A stretch of 5,054 bases of DNA from Treponema sp. (GTDB lineage: Bacteria > Spirochaetota > Spirochaetia > Treponematales > Rectinemataceae): contig JAAYWE010000097.1 of NCBI GenBank assembly GCA_012516755.1, forward strand, positions 1 through 5,054, written 5' to 3'. Of this stretch, positions 1-5,054 are shown in pieces (within the stretch, counting starts at the first letter, position 1; every line of letters starts with the position of its first letter). The position numbers and the translations under genes were made by a program. The notes below the pieces were generated by a model. The model searched no databases and was not told the DNA's origin. It was given only the letters and a program-made list of their open reading frames with translations.

Positions 1-53
1 AAAATAGTTGTTGCCATAAAACACGTTAATATTGCGGCAAGTGCTTTTTTCAC
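1..53 (-). CDS. 5' end of a secreted or membrane protein gene (partial)
   Basis: Only the first 17 codons are in the window; the gene continues off the left edge. Read on the minus strand from the GTG at 53, the product begins MKKALAAILTCFMATTIF. This is a classic Sec signal peptide start: two lysines followed by a hydrophobic core. The Cys at residue 11 lies inside the hydrophobic stretch, so a lipoprotein signal is possible but no clear lipobox is visible. GTG is chosen as the start because a purine-rich AGAGGGG lies 5 bases upstream and a promoter-like pair lies further up. The mature protein is not visible, so no function can be given. The alternative is a chance open stretch, but lysines, hydrophobic core, ribosome binding site and promoter together make a real gene likely. 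Confidence 0.6.
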   Translation of the reverse strand, partial: MKKALAAILTCFMATTI

Positions 54-58
54 GCGAT

Positions 59-65
59 CCCCTCT
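59..65 (-). promoter_or_regulatory. Ribosome binding site for the left-edge gene
   Basis: AGAGGGG on the minus strand sits 5 bases before the GTG codon at 53. It supports the choice of a GTG start for the truncated secreted-protein gene, as no ATG is present at a comparable distance. Confidence 0.55.
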
Positions 66-92
66 TTCTTTTGTGAACACACCATAATAATG

Positions 93-121
93 ATACTAAA
101 TGAACTGATAGGAACTGTCAT
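93..121 (-). promoter_or_regulatory. Possible sigma-70 type promoter for the left-edge gene
   Basis: On the minus strand ATGACA (116-121) matches the -35 consensus at five of six positions. TAGTAT (93-98) matches the -10 consensus at four of six, and the spacer is 17 bases. The start of transcription would fall about 30 bases before the GTG start codon at 53. This is pattern matching by eye and has no experimental support. Confidence 0.35.
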
Positions 122-376
122 TTCGGGATTTTTGCGGGGTAGCGTCAAAATTGGGCTTTTATCCCGAACTAGGACTGTTTCCCTTGCCCGAACAACCGAA
201 CCAATCAGATTTCTCGGCGACGCCGACAAATAGAGGCATAACTCCCATCTGCTTTGCTGTCAAGCTTTGATTCAGGCGATTTTCTCAGCGCCGAAATTTA
301 TGACTCTCCCACGAAGCCGTATAAGCAACGATTTCGAGGTCCTATCCTGTTCCGCATAAACTCCGTTTTTTGGGTA
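122..376. other. Non-coding stretch with no recognised gene
   Basis: No convincing reading frame or RNA gene is seen on either strand. The only visible structure is an 8-base perfect inverted repeat, TTCGGGAT at 122-129 and ATCCCGAA at 161-168, separated by 31 bases. It has no T-run after it, so it is a poor terminator. The stretch follows the degraded transposase fragment on the minus strand and may be decayed mobile-element DNA. Confidence 0.4.
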
Positions 377-523
377 TTATACCGACATCAATACTGGATC
401 TGGGGGTGAACAGGCACAAATGATTAGCTGCGGCTCCCGTTCTTACTTCTGAGCCCAGTCGATTATTTTGCCCAACTCCTCTGAATCCTCGATTATGGCA
501 ACAACCGACATTGCCCCCTTATA
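377..523 (-). pseudogene. C-terminal fragment of a probable IS91-type transposase
   Basis: Read on the minus strand, the frame gives H-Y-K-G-A-M followed by SVVAIIEDSEELGKIIDWAQK. It then meets a TAA stop (443-445) and continues as EREPQLIICACSPPDPVLMSV before a second TAA at 377-379. From memory of the family, IS91-like transposases end with a zinc-ribbon half C-x-x-C-K-G-x-M, then a hydrophobic strand and I-E-D or I-T-D, then a helix with K-I-L or K-I-I. The visible piece fits that pattern, with Tyr where the second Cys would be. The rest of the gene is absent: the sequence upstream on this strand becomes unrelated at about 523, close to where the IS3-type remnant begins. This suggests one element inserted into or next to another. 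The family assignment is tentative; that this is a decayed coding remnant is more secure. Confidence 0.4.
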
Positions 524-1519
524 GTGTCCCCCTCTTCATTCAGATTATATATACCCCAGTGAGGTCCAGGAATGGATCGACACGTTCTTGAATGCTGGCG
601 AAAAGAGGCTGAAAGCGCATGCCAGTGACCTTCAAGAATAAACAGGGAAAAAGATCAAGGAACTCAAGGCAACGATTGGGGAACTGTATGTCGAGAACAC
701 CATACTAAATAAAGCAAAAGCCTTGTGGGGGACTTCGGACGAGACCGAATCCTGATCCTGCAAGGCGAGTTGATGGAAGACGTGATTCGGCCAAGCATAC
801 GGAAGATCTGTAACGTCCTTAGCTATAACCGCTCTAATGTGTATTACGCCGAAAAGCCGCGAAAGAAACGCATAGAGGCAGCTGAAACGTACCTTGTGGA
901 GGAAGTACGCAAGATGATTGAGGAATTCCCTGAGTATGGGACACGAAGAATTACTGCCGTACTGCGAAGATGATACCAGAAATCCTTCAACCGCAAGAAG
1001 ATCCATAGGATCGTGAAGGAACACTGCTAGCTGCGCTGGAAGCGCCCGTATGGCAATCGTCCAAGGGTACAGGGGAGGAAAAGCGCGACGCCGCAGGTCA
1101 ATAGTAGCTGGGCGGTCGATATGACGCATCTTTTCACGAAAGAAGATGGCTGGTGCCACCTGGTGGCAGTAATCTACTGTTGTGACCGATATTTGGTCGG
1201 CTGAAAGTTCTCTCGATCTGGCAAGGCAGGAATCTCTGCAGGAGCTCTGGAAGATGCGCTGATTCGGGAGAAGATCATTCCTAATGTGCATGGTCTTGTG
1301 ATTCGATCTGACAACGGACTTGTCTTTGGTTTGAAGCGATTTCATGAAGCGGTGACAAAATATCAGCTTCATCAGGAGTATATTACGCCATACACGCCGG
1401 AACAGAAGGGCATGATTGAGCGATTTTTTAGGAGCTTCAAGGAGCAATGCGTTTGGCTGCATAATTTCGTTTCGTTTGATGAGGCGTATAATAAAATCGC
1501 TGATTGGATTGATTACTAC
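521..1519 (+). mobile_element. Degenerate IS3-family insertion sequence, 3' end missing
   Basis: The element holds the two overlapping frames typical of the IS3 family: a short orfA, and orfB in the -1 frame carrying the DDE integrase core. Four in-frame stops interrupt them (639-641, 971-973, 1028-1030, 1202-1204). Recognisable transposase sequence ends after W-I-D-Y-Y at 1519. The usual N-x-x-R-P-H segment and the right terminal repeat are missing, so the 3' end has been deleted. The left limit is uncertain. TAGTGTCCCCCT near 522-533 resembles an IS3-type terminal repeat, but no right-hand partner remains to test it. The N-terminal helix-turn-helix part of orfA also seems to be absent. The element cannot move by itself. 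Confidence 0.8.
525..755 (+). pseudogene. IS3-family transposase orfA remnant
   Basis: The frame reads VQEWIDTFLNAGEKRLK, then a TAA stop at 639-641, then GKKIKELKATIGELYVEN and ILNKAKALWG, ending at TGA 753-755. The K-I-x-x-L-x-x-x-I-G-E-L-x-x-E-N-x-I-L heptad pattern is the leucine-zipper-like tail of IS3-family OrfA proteins, which mediates transposase multimerisation. No start codon or helix-turn-helix domain is visible upstream: the frame is closed by a TAG at 522-524, so the N-terminus appears to be lost. The end of the frame overlaps orfB, and a short A-run (CAAAAG, 715-720) lies where IS3 elements normally shift -1. That run is weaker than the usual A6G slippery site. Confidence 0.75.
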
Positions 1520-1531
1520 GTTGTCAGTTGA
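713..1531 (+). pseudogene. IS3-family transposase orfB remnant (DDE integrase core)
   Basis: The frame is -1 relative to orfA. An N-terminal helix-turn-helix-like part is followed by PEYGTRRITAVLRR and NRKKIHRIVKEH, matching the HTH_21 region. The integrase core follows, with the three catalytic acidic residues in context: first Asp in S-W-A-V-D-M-T-H, second Asp in V-I-R-S-D-N-G-L, and Glu in Q-K-G-M-I-E-R-F-F-R-S-F-K. The frame is interrupted by TGA 971-973, TAG 1028-1030 and TGA 1202-1204. By family knowledge at least two of these positions are normally tryptophan, so they look like decayed TGG codons. The C-terminus stops after WIDYY and runs into VVS and a TGA at 1529-1531, replacing the normal Y-N-x-x-R-P-H segment. 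The longest intact pieces are 725-973 and 1286-1531. The product is certainly inactive. Confidence 0.85.
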
Positions 1532-1536
1532 GGAGG
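1531..1536 (+). promoter_or_regulatory. Strong ribosome binding site of the ankyrin gene
   Basis: AGGAGG lies 6 bases before ATG 1543 and overlaps the final TGA of the truncated transposase frame (1529-1531). It shows that the original start was ATG 1543, not the GTG at 1567, and so exposes the TAG at codon 4 as a real interruption. No separate promoter is visible between the transposase junction and this site. Confidence 0.75.
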
Positions 1537-1542
1537 CCAAAT

Positions 1543-1896
1543 ATGAAAAAATAGTCTACGGCGCTTGTGATTTTGTTATGCGGGATGTACTTATTTGCGC
1601 AAAGCTTATTTGATCTAGTCAAAATGGGAATCCCGGAACAGGTGCAGGTCGCGATAAAATCCGGCGCGCAGGTGAATGACAGCGACACGTTGGGCCAGAC
1701 CCCTTTGATGCATGGAGCCGAATGTAATGAAAATTCTGATGTCATCACAACTCTTCTGAATGCCGGGGCAGATGCAAAGGCAAAGAGTATTGAAGGCAGA
1801 ACTGCGTTCGATTATGCCCAGAATAATCACAAAATAAAGGGCACAAAGGCATATTGGGACCTCAACAATGCCCGCTTTTCGCTAGAGTGGTCTTAA
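1543..1896 (+). pseudogene. Small secreted ankyrin-repeat protein, interrupted at codon 4
   Basis: From ATG 1543 the frame reads M-K-K-stop-STALVILLCGMYLFA-QS. This is a Sec signal peptide with likely cleavage after Ala 19, but with TAG (1552-1554) as codon 4. The rest is open to TAA 1894-1896. It contains about two and a half ankyrin repeats: SLFDLVKMGIPEQVQVAI and G-A-Q-V-N (residues 21 to about 48), G-Q-T-P-L-M-H-G to L-L-N-A-G-A-D-A (about 51-78), and G-R-T-A-F-D-Y-A (85-92). Ankyrin repeats bind proteins; the partner is unknown. With an intact codon 4 it would be a periplasmic or exported protein of about 117 residues. As it stands, translation would need re-initiation, for example at GTG 1567 or ATG 1585, giving a protein without the charged start of the signal. 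Neither has a good ribosome binding site. It follows a deleted IS3 end directly, so its own promoter was probably lost. A sequencing error at the TAG cannot be excluded. Confidence 0.7.
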
Positions 1897-2104
1897 GGTG
1901 GGCTCATTTGTTTAATGTTTTAAAGCGGAGTATTTCCTCCATCTAGTATTATCAAATTCCCAATGGAGAGCTTACTCGTTACCATGGAATATTCTGGCGC
2001 GCTAAAATACATTGAAATTCCATGCGCGGCGTGTAGAATATATGAAGAACAGGCAGGTTCCAATTCAGGGGAAATACTGATATTCAAGGCTATTCTATGA
2101 TAAA

Positions 2105-2131
2105 GACGTGGGGTTCGATTCCCCACCTCCA
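2105..2131 (+). other. tmRNA- or tRNA-like 3' end fragment, possible integration scar
   Basis: GACGTGGGGTTCGATTCCCC followed by ACCTCCA forms a perfect T-arm: stem GTGGGG (2108-2113), loop TTCGATT (2114-2120) and stem CCCCAC (2121-2126). The preceding GAC and the trailing CTCCA match the usual tmRNA ending (GGAC, T-arm, then ACCTCCA before CCA). Compared with that form, about two bases are missing between T-stem and acceptor, and no CCA follows. No matching 5' acceptor half, D-arm or anticodon arm is found upstream: a tmRNA 5' end would fall within the ankyrin gene. It is therefore a fragment, not a working RNA gene. The 3' ends of tmRNA and tRNA genes are common attachment sites for tyrosine integrases, so this may be a left-over attachment repeat. 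That reading is inference. Confidence 0.45.
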
Positions 2132-2198
2132 GTGTAATGAAAGATGTTCTTCCGTATCCGTTCGATTCAAGGCCTTATCTCACAGTGTGCCTGTTCTT

Positions 2199-2245
2199 TA
2201 TAAGAGTTTCAATATATTGACTTATTTTCAGAAAGCCCTTATTTG
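2199..2245 (+). promoter_or_regulatory. Candidate promoter region of the LOG gene
   Basis: Two weak candidates lie in an AT-rich stretch. TATAAG at 2199-2204 matches the -10 consensus at five of six positions but has no clear -35. TTGACT at 2217-2222 matches the -35 at five of six, but the hexamer 17 bases on (2240-2245, TATTTG) is a poor -10. The LOG gene is preceded by degraded DNA, so a promoter must lie here or further left. Which hexamers are used is not certain. Confidence 0.25.
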
Positions 2246-2285
2246 TACAAATCTGTATGGATGATGGTGGGGAGATAAAGACATA

Positions 2286-2909
2286 ATGGATGCAAATACC
2301 AATAGATCTTCAAAACTTTTGAGTCTCTGTGTTTTCTGCGGCTCTTCCATGGGGAAACGCCTATCGTACGCCGAGGCCGCAGAAAAACTCGGACGCACAT
2401 TGGCGGAGCAAGGGATGGTCCTCGTCTATGGCGGAGGAGATGTTGGGCTTATGGGCATTGTGGCTGAAGCAGTCATGAAAAATGGAGGAAAAGCTATTGG
2501 TATCATTCCTAGACGGCTGTATGAACTCGTAGACCAACAGGAAGTCTCAGAACTGCTCGTCGTACAGGATATGCACGAGCGCAAGGCTCTCATGGAAAAA
2601 AAAGCCGATGCTTTTCTATGCATGCCGGGCGGTATAGGAACAATGGAGGAACTTTTCGAGGTGTGGTCCTGGCGATATATCGGTTATCATCAAAAGCCTG
2701 TAGCCTTACTAAATATAGAGCATTATTACGATCATCTATTGGAAATGCTGAAGCACATGATCGAAGAAGGCTTTCTACATAAAGAAATCTATGAAGATCT
2801 CATAGTTAGCGATGACATAGGGTATTTACTCGACGCCCTTCGAAATAAAGCCACCACATCCAGCGCAGCGCCATTCTTAAAAAAACCAGAGCGCAGAAAT
2901 CACAATTGA
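2286..2909 (+). CDS. LOG-family nucleoside-monophosphate phosphoribohydrolase (TIGR00730 type)
   Basis: The 207-residue cytosolic protein has the hallmarks of the Lonely Guy family, which hydrolyses the N-glycosidic bond of (cytokinin) nucleoside 5'-monophosphates to free base and ribose 5-phosphate. After a short N-terminal extension, the Rossmann-like fold starts with LSLCVFCGSS (residues 12-21). The phosphate loop GGGDVGLMG is at 49-57. The active-site arginine is R99 in M-H-E-R-K, and the family motif PGGxGTxxE is complete as PGGIGTMEE at 114-122, with E122 its final acid. Length is normal for the family; the last 20 or so residues are a polar tail. The ATG start is preceded by GGTGGGGAG, which ends 11 bases before it, a slightly long spacing; no better in-frame start precedes it. 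The gene stands alone and converges on the NAD salvage operon. In non-plant-associated bacteria the physiological substrate is often unknown, and older annotations call such proteins lysine decarboxylases, which is wrong. Confidence 0.9.
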   Translation: MDANTNRSSKLLSLCVFCGSSMGKRLSYAEAAEKLGRTLAEQGMVLVYGGGDVGLMGIVAEAVMKNGGKAIGIIPRRLYELVDQQEVSELLVVQDMHERKALMEKKADAFLCMPGGIGTMEELFEVWSWRYIGYHQKPVALLNIEHYYDHLLEMLKHMIEEGFLHKEIYEDLIVSDDIGYLLDALRNKATTSSAAPFLKKPERRNHN

Positions 2910-2921
2910 GGAAATTCAATT
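2904..2921. repeat. Small palindrome spanning two convergent stop codons
   Basis: AATTGA, a 6-base loop, then TCAATT form a perfect 6-base inverted repeat. It contains the TGA of the LOG gene (2907-2909) and the TGA of the opposing phosphoribosyltransferase gene (2916-2918). The stem has a single G-C pair and no run of T on either side, so it is too weak to be called a terminator. No other terminator fits in the 6 bases between the genes. Confidence 0.4.
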
Positions 2922-4364
2922 TCGCGATAGCTTATGTTTTAGAAAGGAATTGATAAGAAATACCTTCAGATCATAAAGTCTATCGGTAATAGAAACCTTG
3001 TAAATGTGTGGGTTGAGAAGGCGCAAATATGTCGAATCAAAGGCCTGTATCCTCTCTTTCATGAATGCCTGGATCTGTCTTATATCGGGAAGCGTTGCTG
3101 TTCGATTCCCTTTTTCCATCACTTTGAAAAGCAGAGGTTCAACTCTAGCCGGAGTGATTTTCAAACGGCGCCAGTCGGCGCTGGGATGGTGCACAATATA
3201 CTCGATTCCTTCCTGAATTTGCTCATCCTGACAAGAAATAAGATCGAGTCGAGCAGCGCCTTTTTCGTCGTATAAGCGCCAAAGATTCTTGACACCGGGA
3301 TTGGTCGATTTTTCTGGATTATCCGAGAATTTCATAACAGGCCGCAGCCTATCCTCTGGATCTATGCCGGCGAGTTTATAGACACCGGAAAACGCAGCTT
3401 CATTTCCACCTGTCACAAGATTCGTACCTACACCCCAGATATCGATCGGAGCGCCATCGTCTACGAGGCTTTCTATTATCTCTTCGTCAAGCTCATTCGA
3501 TACGACGATTTTTGCATCTTCAAAGCCAGCTTCATCGAGTCTAGCTCGAATAGCCCTGGAGAGGTAATCGATGTCTCCCGAATCGAGACGCACTCCGAAG
3601 CTATAACCCTTTTCTTTCAGTTTCTTCCCAACTTCGATCGCGTTTATAATGCCAGATTCAAGAGAATTATAGGTGTCTATAAGAAAGGTTGTGTTCTGTG
3701 GATAGATTTCTGCGTAAGCATTGAATGCATCGAGTTCGCTCGGATAAGACATCACCCAGGAATGCGCCATTGTTCCAAGCACCGAGATTCCGTACTCTTT
3801 TCCCGCAAGTGTGTTTGAGGTCCCCATTGCACCACCGATAAAAGCTGCCCTGCTCGCAGAGAGCGCTCCATCAGCTCCCTGAGCTCTTCTCAAACCGAAT
3901 TCCATAATCGAACCGCGGTGTGAAGCATTCCAGATTCTCGTCGTCTTTGTAGCGATTAAGCTCTGGAAATTCAACGAATTGAGTACCAGACCCTCGACGA
4001 TCTGCGCAGAGATGAGGTCAGCCTCAATACGGGCAAGTGGCTCTTGGGGGAAGATTATTTCACCTTCGCGAGCCGCATATACAGTGCCCTTAAATCTAAA
4101 AGAAGATAAAAAGTGAAGAAATTCATCCTCGAAGAGACCCAAGGTCGAGAGGTATTCCAGATCATCCTGAGAAAAAGAAAATTCCTGGAGGGCTTCGATA
4201 AGGGTGGCCAAACCGGCAAATACGGAATAGCCACCATTGAATGGATGTTTACGAAAGAAATAATCGAAGACCACAGGCATTGTCATCTCACGCTTCCAGT
4301 AGCCTTGGGCCATTGTCAATTCATAGAAATCCGTAAAGAGGGCGTTCTTATAAATACAATTCAT
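2916..4364 (-). CDS. pncB: Nicotinate phosphoribosyltransferase
   Basis: This enzyme joins nicotinate to phosphoribosyl pyrophosphate, with ATP hydrolysis, to give nicotinate mononucleotide, the entry step of the Preiss-Handler route to NAD. It acts in the cytosol. The 482 residues are a usual length for the bacterial NAPRTase group (TIGR01513 type). Key segments in order are TDFYELTMAQGYW at 11-23, FGLRRAQG at 156-163 in the substrate pocket, GTMAHSWVMS at 197-206, FLIDTYNS at 227-234, GVRLDSGD at 257-264 and WGVGTNLVTG at 310-319, which binds phosphoribosyl phosphate. H201 corresponds by position to the histidine that is autophosphorylated in the family. The ATG at 4364 is preceded by AAAGGA 5 bases upstream and overlaps the stop of the nicotinamidase gene in ATGA. 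The two genes therefore form an operon, probably with coupled translation. No truncation or missing key motif is seen. Confidence 0.93.
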   Translation of the reverse strand: MNCIYKNALFTDFYELTMAQGYWKREMTMPVVFDYFFRKHPFNGGYSVFAGLATLIEALQEFSFSQDDLEYLSTLGLFEDEFLHFLSSFRFKGTVYAAREGEIIFPQEPLARIEADLISAQIVEGLVLNSLNFQSLIATKTTRIWNASHRGSIMEFGLRRAQGADGALSASRAAFIGGAMGTSNTLAGKEYGISVLGTMAHSWVMSYPSELDAFNAYAEIYPQNTTFLIDTYNSLESGIINAIEVGKKLKEKGYSFGVRLDSGDIDYLSRAIRARLDEAGFEDAKIVVSNELDEEIIESLVDDGAPIDIWGVGTNLVTGGNEAAFSGVYKLAGIDPEDRLRPVMKFSDNPEKSTNPGVKNLWRLYDEKGAARLDLISCQDEQIQEGIEYIVHHPSADWRRLKITPARVEPLLFKVMEKGNRTATLPDIRQIQAFMKERIQAFDSTYLRLLNPHIYKVSITDRLYDLKVFLINSFLKHKLSRN

Positions 4365-5020
4365 ATAATTCCTTTCGATGGAGAAATACTAGATATAGTA
4401 TAGGATGCCATCAGGTCGCCGGATTGCGCAAAGACGCATCCCTCTTCACGCATCTGTACTTGGGCGTTTTCTATATCGTCCGGAGACGCTCCAATTCCTC
4501 TAATAGCATCTTCTACCACTACAACCTCAAATCCTAATCTTCTTGCATCCAGAGCCGTTGCTTTTACACAATAATCGGTTGCCAGTCCGCAAACAATAAC
4601 TTTATCTACTCCAAGCGAAGACAAAAGCCCCGCGAGCCCCGTAGATGTAACGCCATCATTCTCGAGGAAGGCCGAATAGCTATCTAGTTCTTTTCTCGTT
4701 CCTTTTCTAAAGATATAGCGAGCTCTCCAGGATTGAAGCGCTGGATGAAAATCGGCTCCCTGGCTTCCTGCTACGCAATGATCTGGCCAGAGCACCGAAG
4801 GAGGCCTTGTTCCCATATCGAGTGAAAATGGAGGAAGTCCTTTTGAGGAAGCAAAAGAACAGTGCATAGCCGGATGCCAATCCTGAGTTAGAATGCTAAG
4901 AGAATATGCTGCAAGCAGTTCGTTGACCTTTGGAATTATAGAATCTCCTTCCGGAACAGCAAGGACTCCACCGGGGCAAAAGTCATTCTGAATGTCCACG
5001 ACAATCAGAGCATCATCCAT
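4361..5020 (-). CDS. pncA: Nicotinamidase (isochorismatase-like hydrolase)
   Basis: The enzyme hydrolyses nicotinamide to nicotinate and ammonia, feeding the next gene of the operon. The 219-residue cytosolic protein shows the full PncA signature. The catalytic triad is D9 (in V-V-D-I-Q-N-D-F), K106 (in F-R-K-G-T) and C151 (in A-T-D-Y-C-V). Metal ligands are D47, H49 and H53 in T-Q-D-W-H-P-A-M-H. W-P-D-H-C at 78-82 and S-Y-S-A-F at 114-118 are also typical and separate it from general isochorismatases. Such enzymes often also hydrolyse pyrazinamide. The ATG at 5020 is chosen because GGGAGGA ends 7 bases upstream. The product ends in a short unconserved tail whose TGA (4363-4361) overlaps the start of the phosphoribosyltransferase gene. 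It is the first gene of the pair; its promoter lies beyond or at the right edge. Confidence 0.93.
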   Translation of the reverse strand: MDDALIVVDIQNDFCPGGVLAVPEGDSIIPKVNELLAAYSLSILTQDWHPAMHCSFASSKGLPPFSLDMGTRPPSVLWPDHCVAGSQGADFHPALQSWRARYIFRKGTRKELDSYSAFLENDGVTSTGLAGLLSSLGVDKVIVCGLATDYCVKATALDARRLGFEVVVVEDAIRGIGASPDDIENAQVQMREEGCVFAQSGDLMASYTISSISPSKGII

Positions 5021-5054
5021 CTCAATTCCTCCCTTAAAAGATGTAAAAAGGCTT

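Larger units (their letters stand above)
1897..2285. other. Intergenic region between ankyrin gene and LOG gene
   Basis: No recognised protein gene is present. A plus-strand frame is open from 1924 to the TGA at 2098-2100, with ATG at 1963 or 1984. It has no ribosome binding site and no family resemblance, so it is not called a gene. It contains an 8-base inverted repeat (CATGGAAT 1983-1990 and ATTCCATG 2017-2024) flanked by a 7-base one (ATATTCT 1989-1995 and AGAATAT 2035-2041). The two share bases, so they could form alternative but not simultaneous hairpins. The right part holds the tmRNA-like piece (2105-2131) and the presumed promoter of the LOG gene. Confidence 0.4.

Noticed and set aside
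122..168. Hairpin formed by TTCGGGAT and ATCCCGAA as a terminator or operator
   Set aside because: The 31-base loop is long and there is no T-run. An 8-base match at this distance is weak evidence.
632..1540. A 302-codon open frame on the minus strand, the longest in the left half
   Set aside because: It lies antisense to the IS3 transposase remnant, whose translation on the plus strand shows clear family motifs. The minus-strand product has no recognisable domain and is a shadow.
1920..2126. A 68-codon minus-strand frame starting MGNRTPRL
   Set aside because: Its first codons are the reverse complement of the T-arm-like sequence, a common source of false genes. No ribosome binding site or family resemblance is seen.
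2046..2131. A complete tRNA ending at the T-arm
   Set aside because: No 5' acceptor strand complementary to the 3' end, no D-arm and no anticodon arm can be found at the right distances, and CCA is absent.
408..2196. An 11-base inverted repeat, GAACAGGCACA at 408-418 and its complement at 2186-2196, as possible borders of an inserted element
   Set aside because: A few such matches are expected by chance in a 5-kb window. The flanks do not extend the match and no target duplication is visible.
2904..2921. Bidirectional terminator between the convergent genes
   Set aside because: The stem is only six mostly A-T pairs with no following T-run, so it does not meet the usual pattern of an intrinsic terminator.
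3004..3275. Plus-strand frames of 70 and 89 codons inside the phosphoribosyltransferase gene
   Set aside because: They are antisense to a well-supported conserved gene and show no domain or ribosome binding site.

Overview
The window looks like part of a bacterial chromosome of moderate GC content. It is probably a spirochaete related to Treponema. This rests on the style of the secreted ankyrin protein (short Sec signal, then S-L-F-D-L-V-K and A-I-K-S-G-A) and on the overall gene types. It is an inference, not a proof.

Layout. At the far left (1-53, minus strand) is the first stretch of a gene that leaves the window; it begins with a typical Sec signal peptide and has a good ribosome binding site and a plausible promoter. 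From about 122 to 2130 the DNA is a graveyard of accessory elements. It holds a C-terminal scrap of a probable IS91-type transposase (377-523, minus), an IS3-family insertion sequence broken by four in-frame stops and missing its 3' end (about 521-1519, plus), a small secreted ankyrin-repeat gene fused to the IS deletion point and carrying a stop at codon 4 (1543-1896, plus), and a 27-base sequence resembling the 3' end of a tmRNA or tRNA gene without the rest of that gene (2105-2131).

From 2286 to 5020 the DNA is tightly packed with intact genes. A LOG-family nucleoside-monophosphate phosphoribohydrolase runs rightward (2286-2909). It converges, with only 6 bases between stop codons, on a leftward two-gene operon: nicotinamidase (pncA-type, 5020-4361) and nicotinate phosphoribosyltransferase (pncB-type, 4364-2916), overlapping by ATGA. 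Together the two operon genes convert nicotinamide to nicotinate and then to nicotinate mononucleotide, the salvage route to NAD. The LOG enzyme cuts the base from nucleoside monophosphates, so it also touches nucleotide salvage, but it is transcribed separately.

I see no new defence, CRISPR or biosynthetic system here. The parts most worth a second look are the tmRNA-like scar and the ankyrin gene, whose signal peptide is interrupted by a nonsense codon just after the IS junction.
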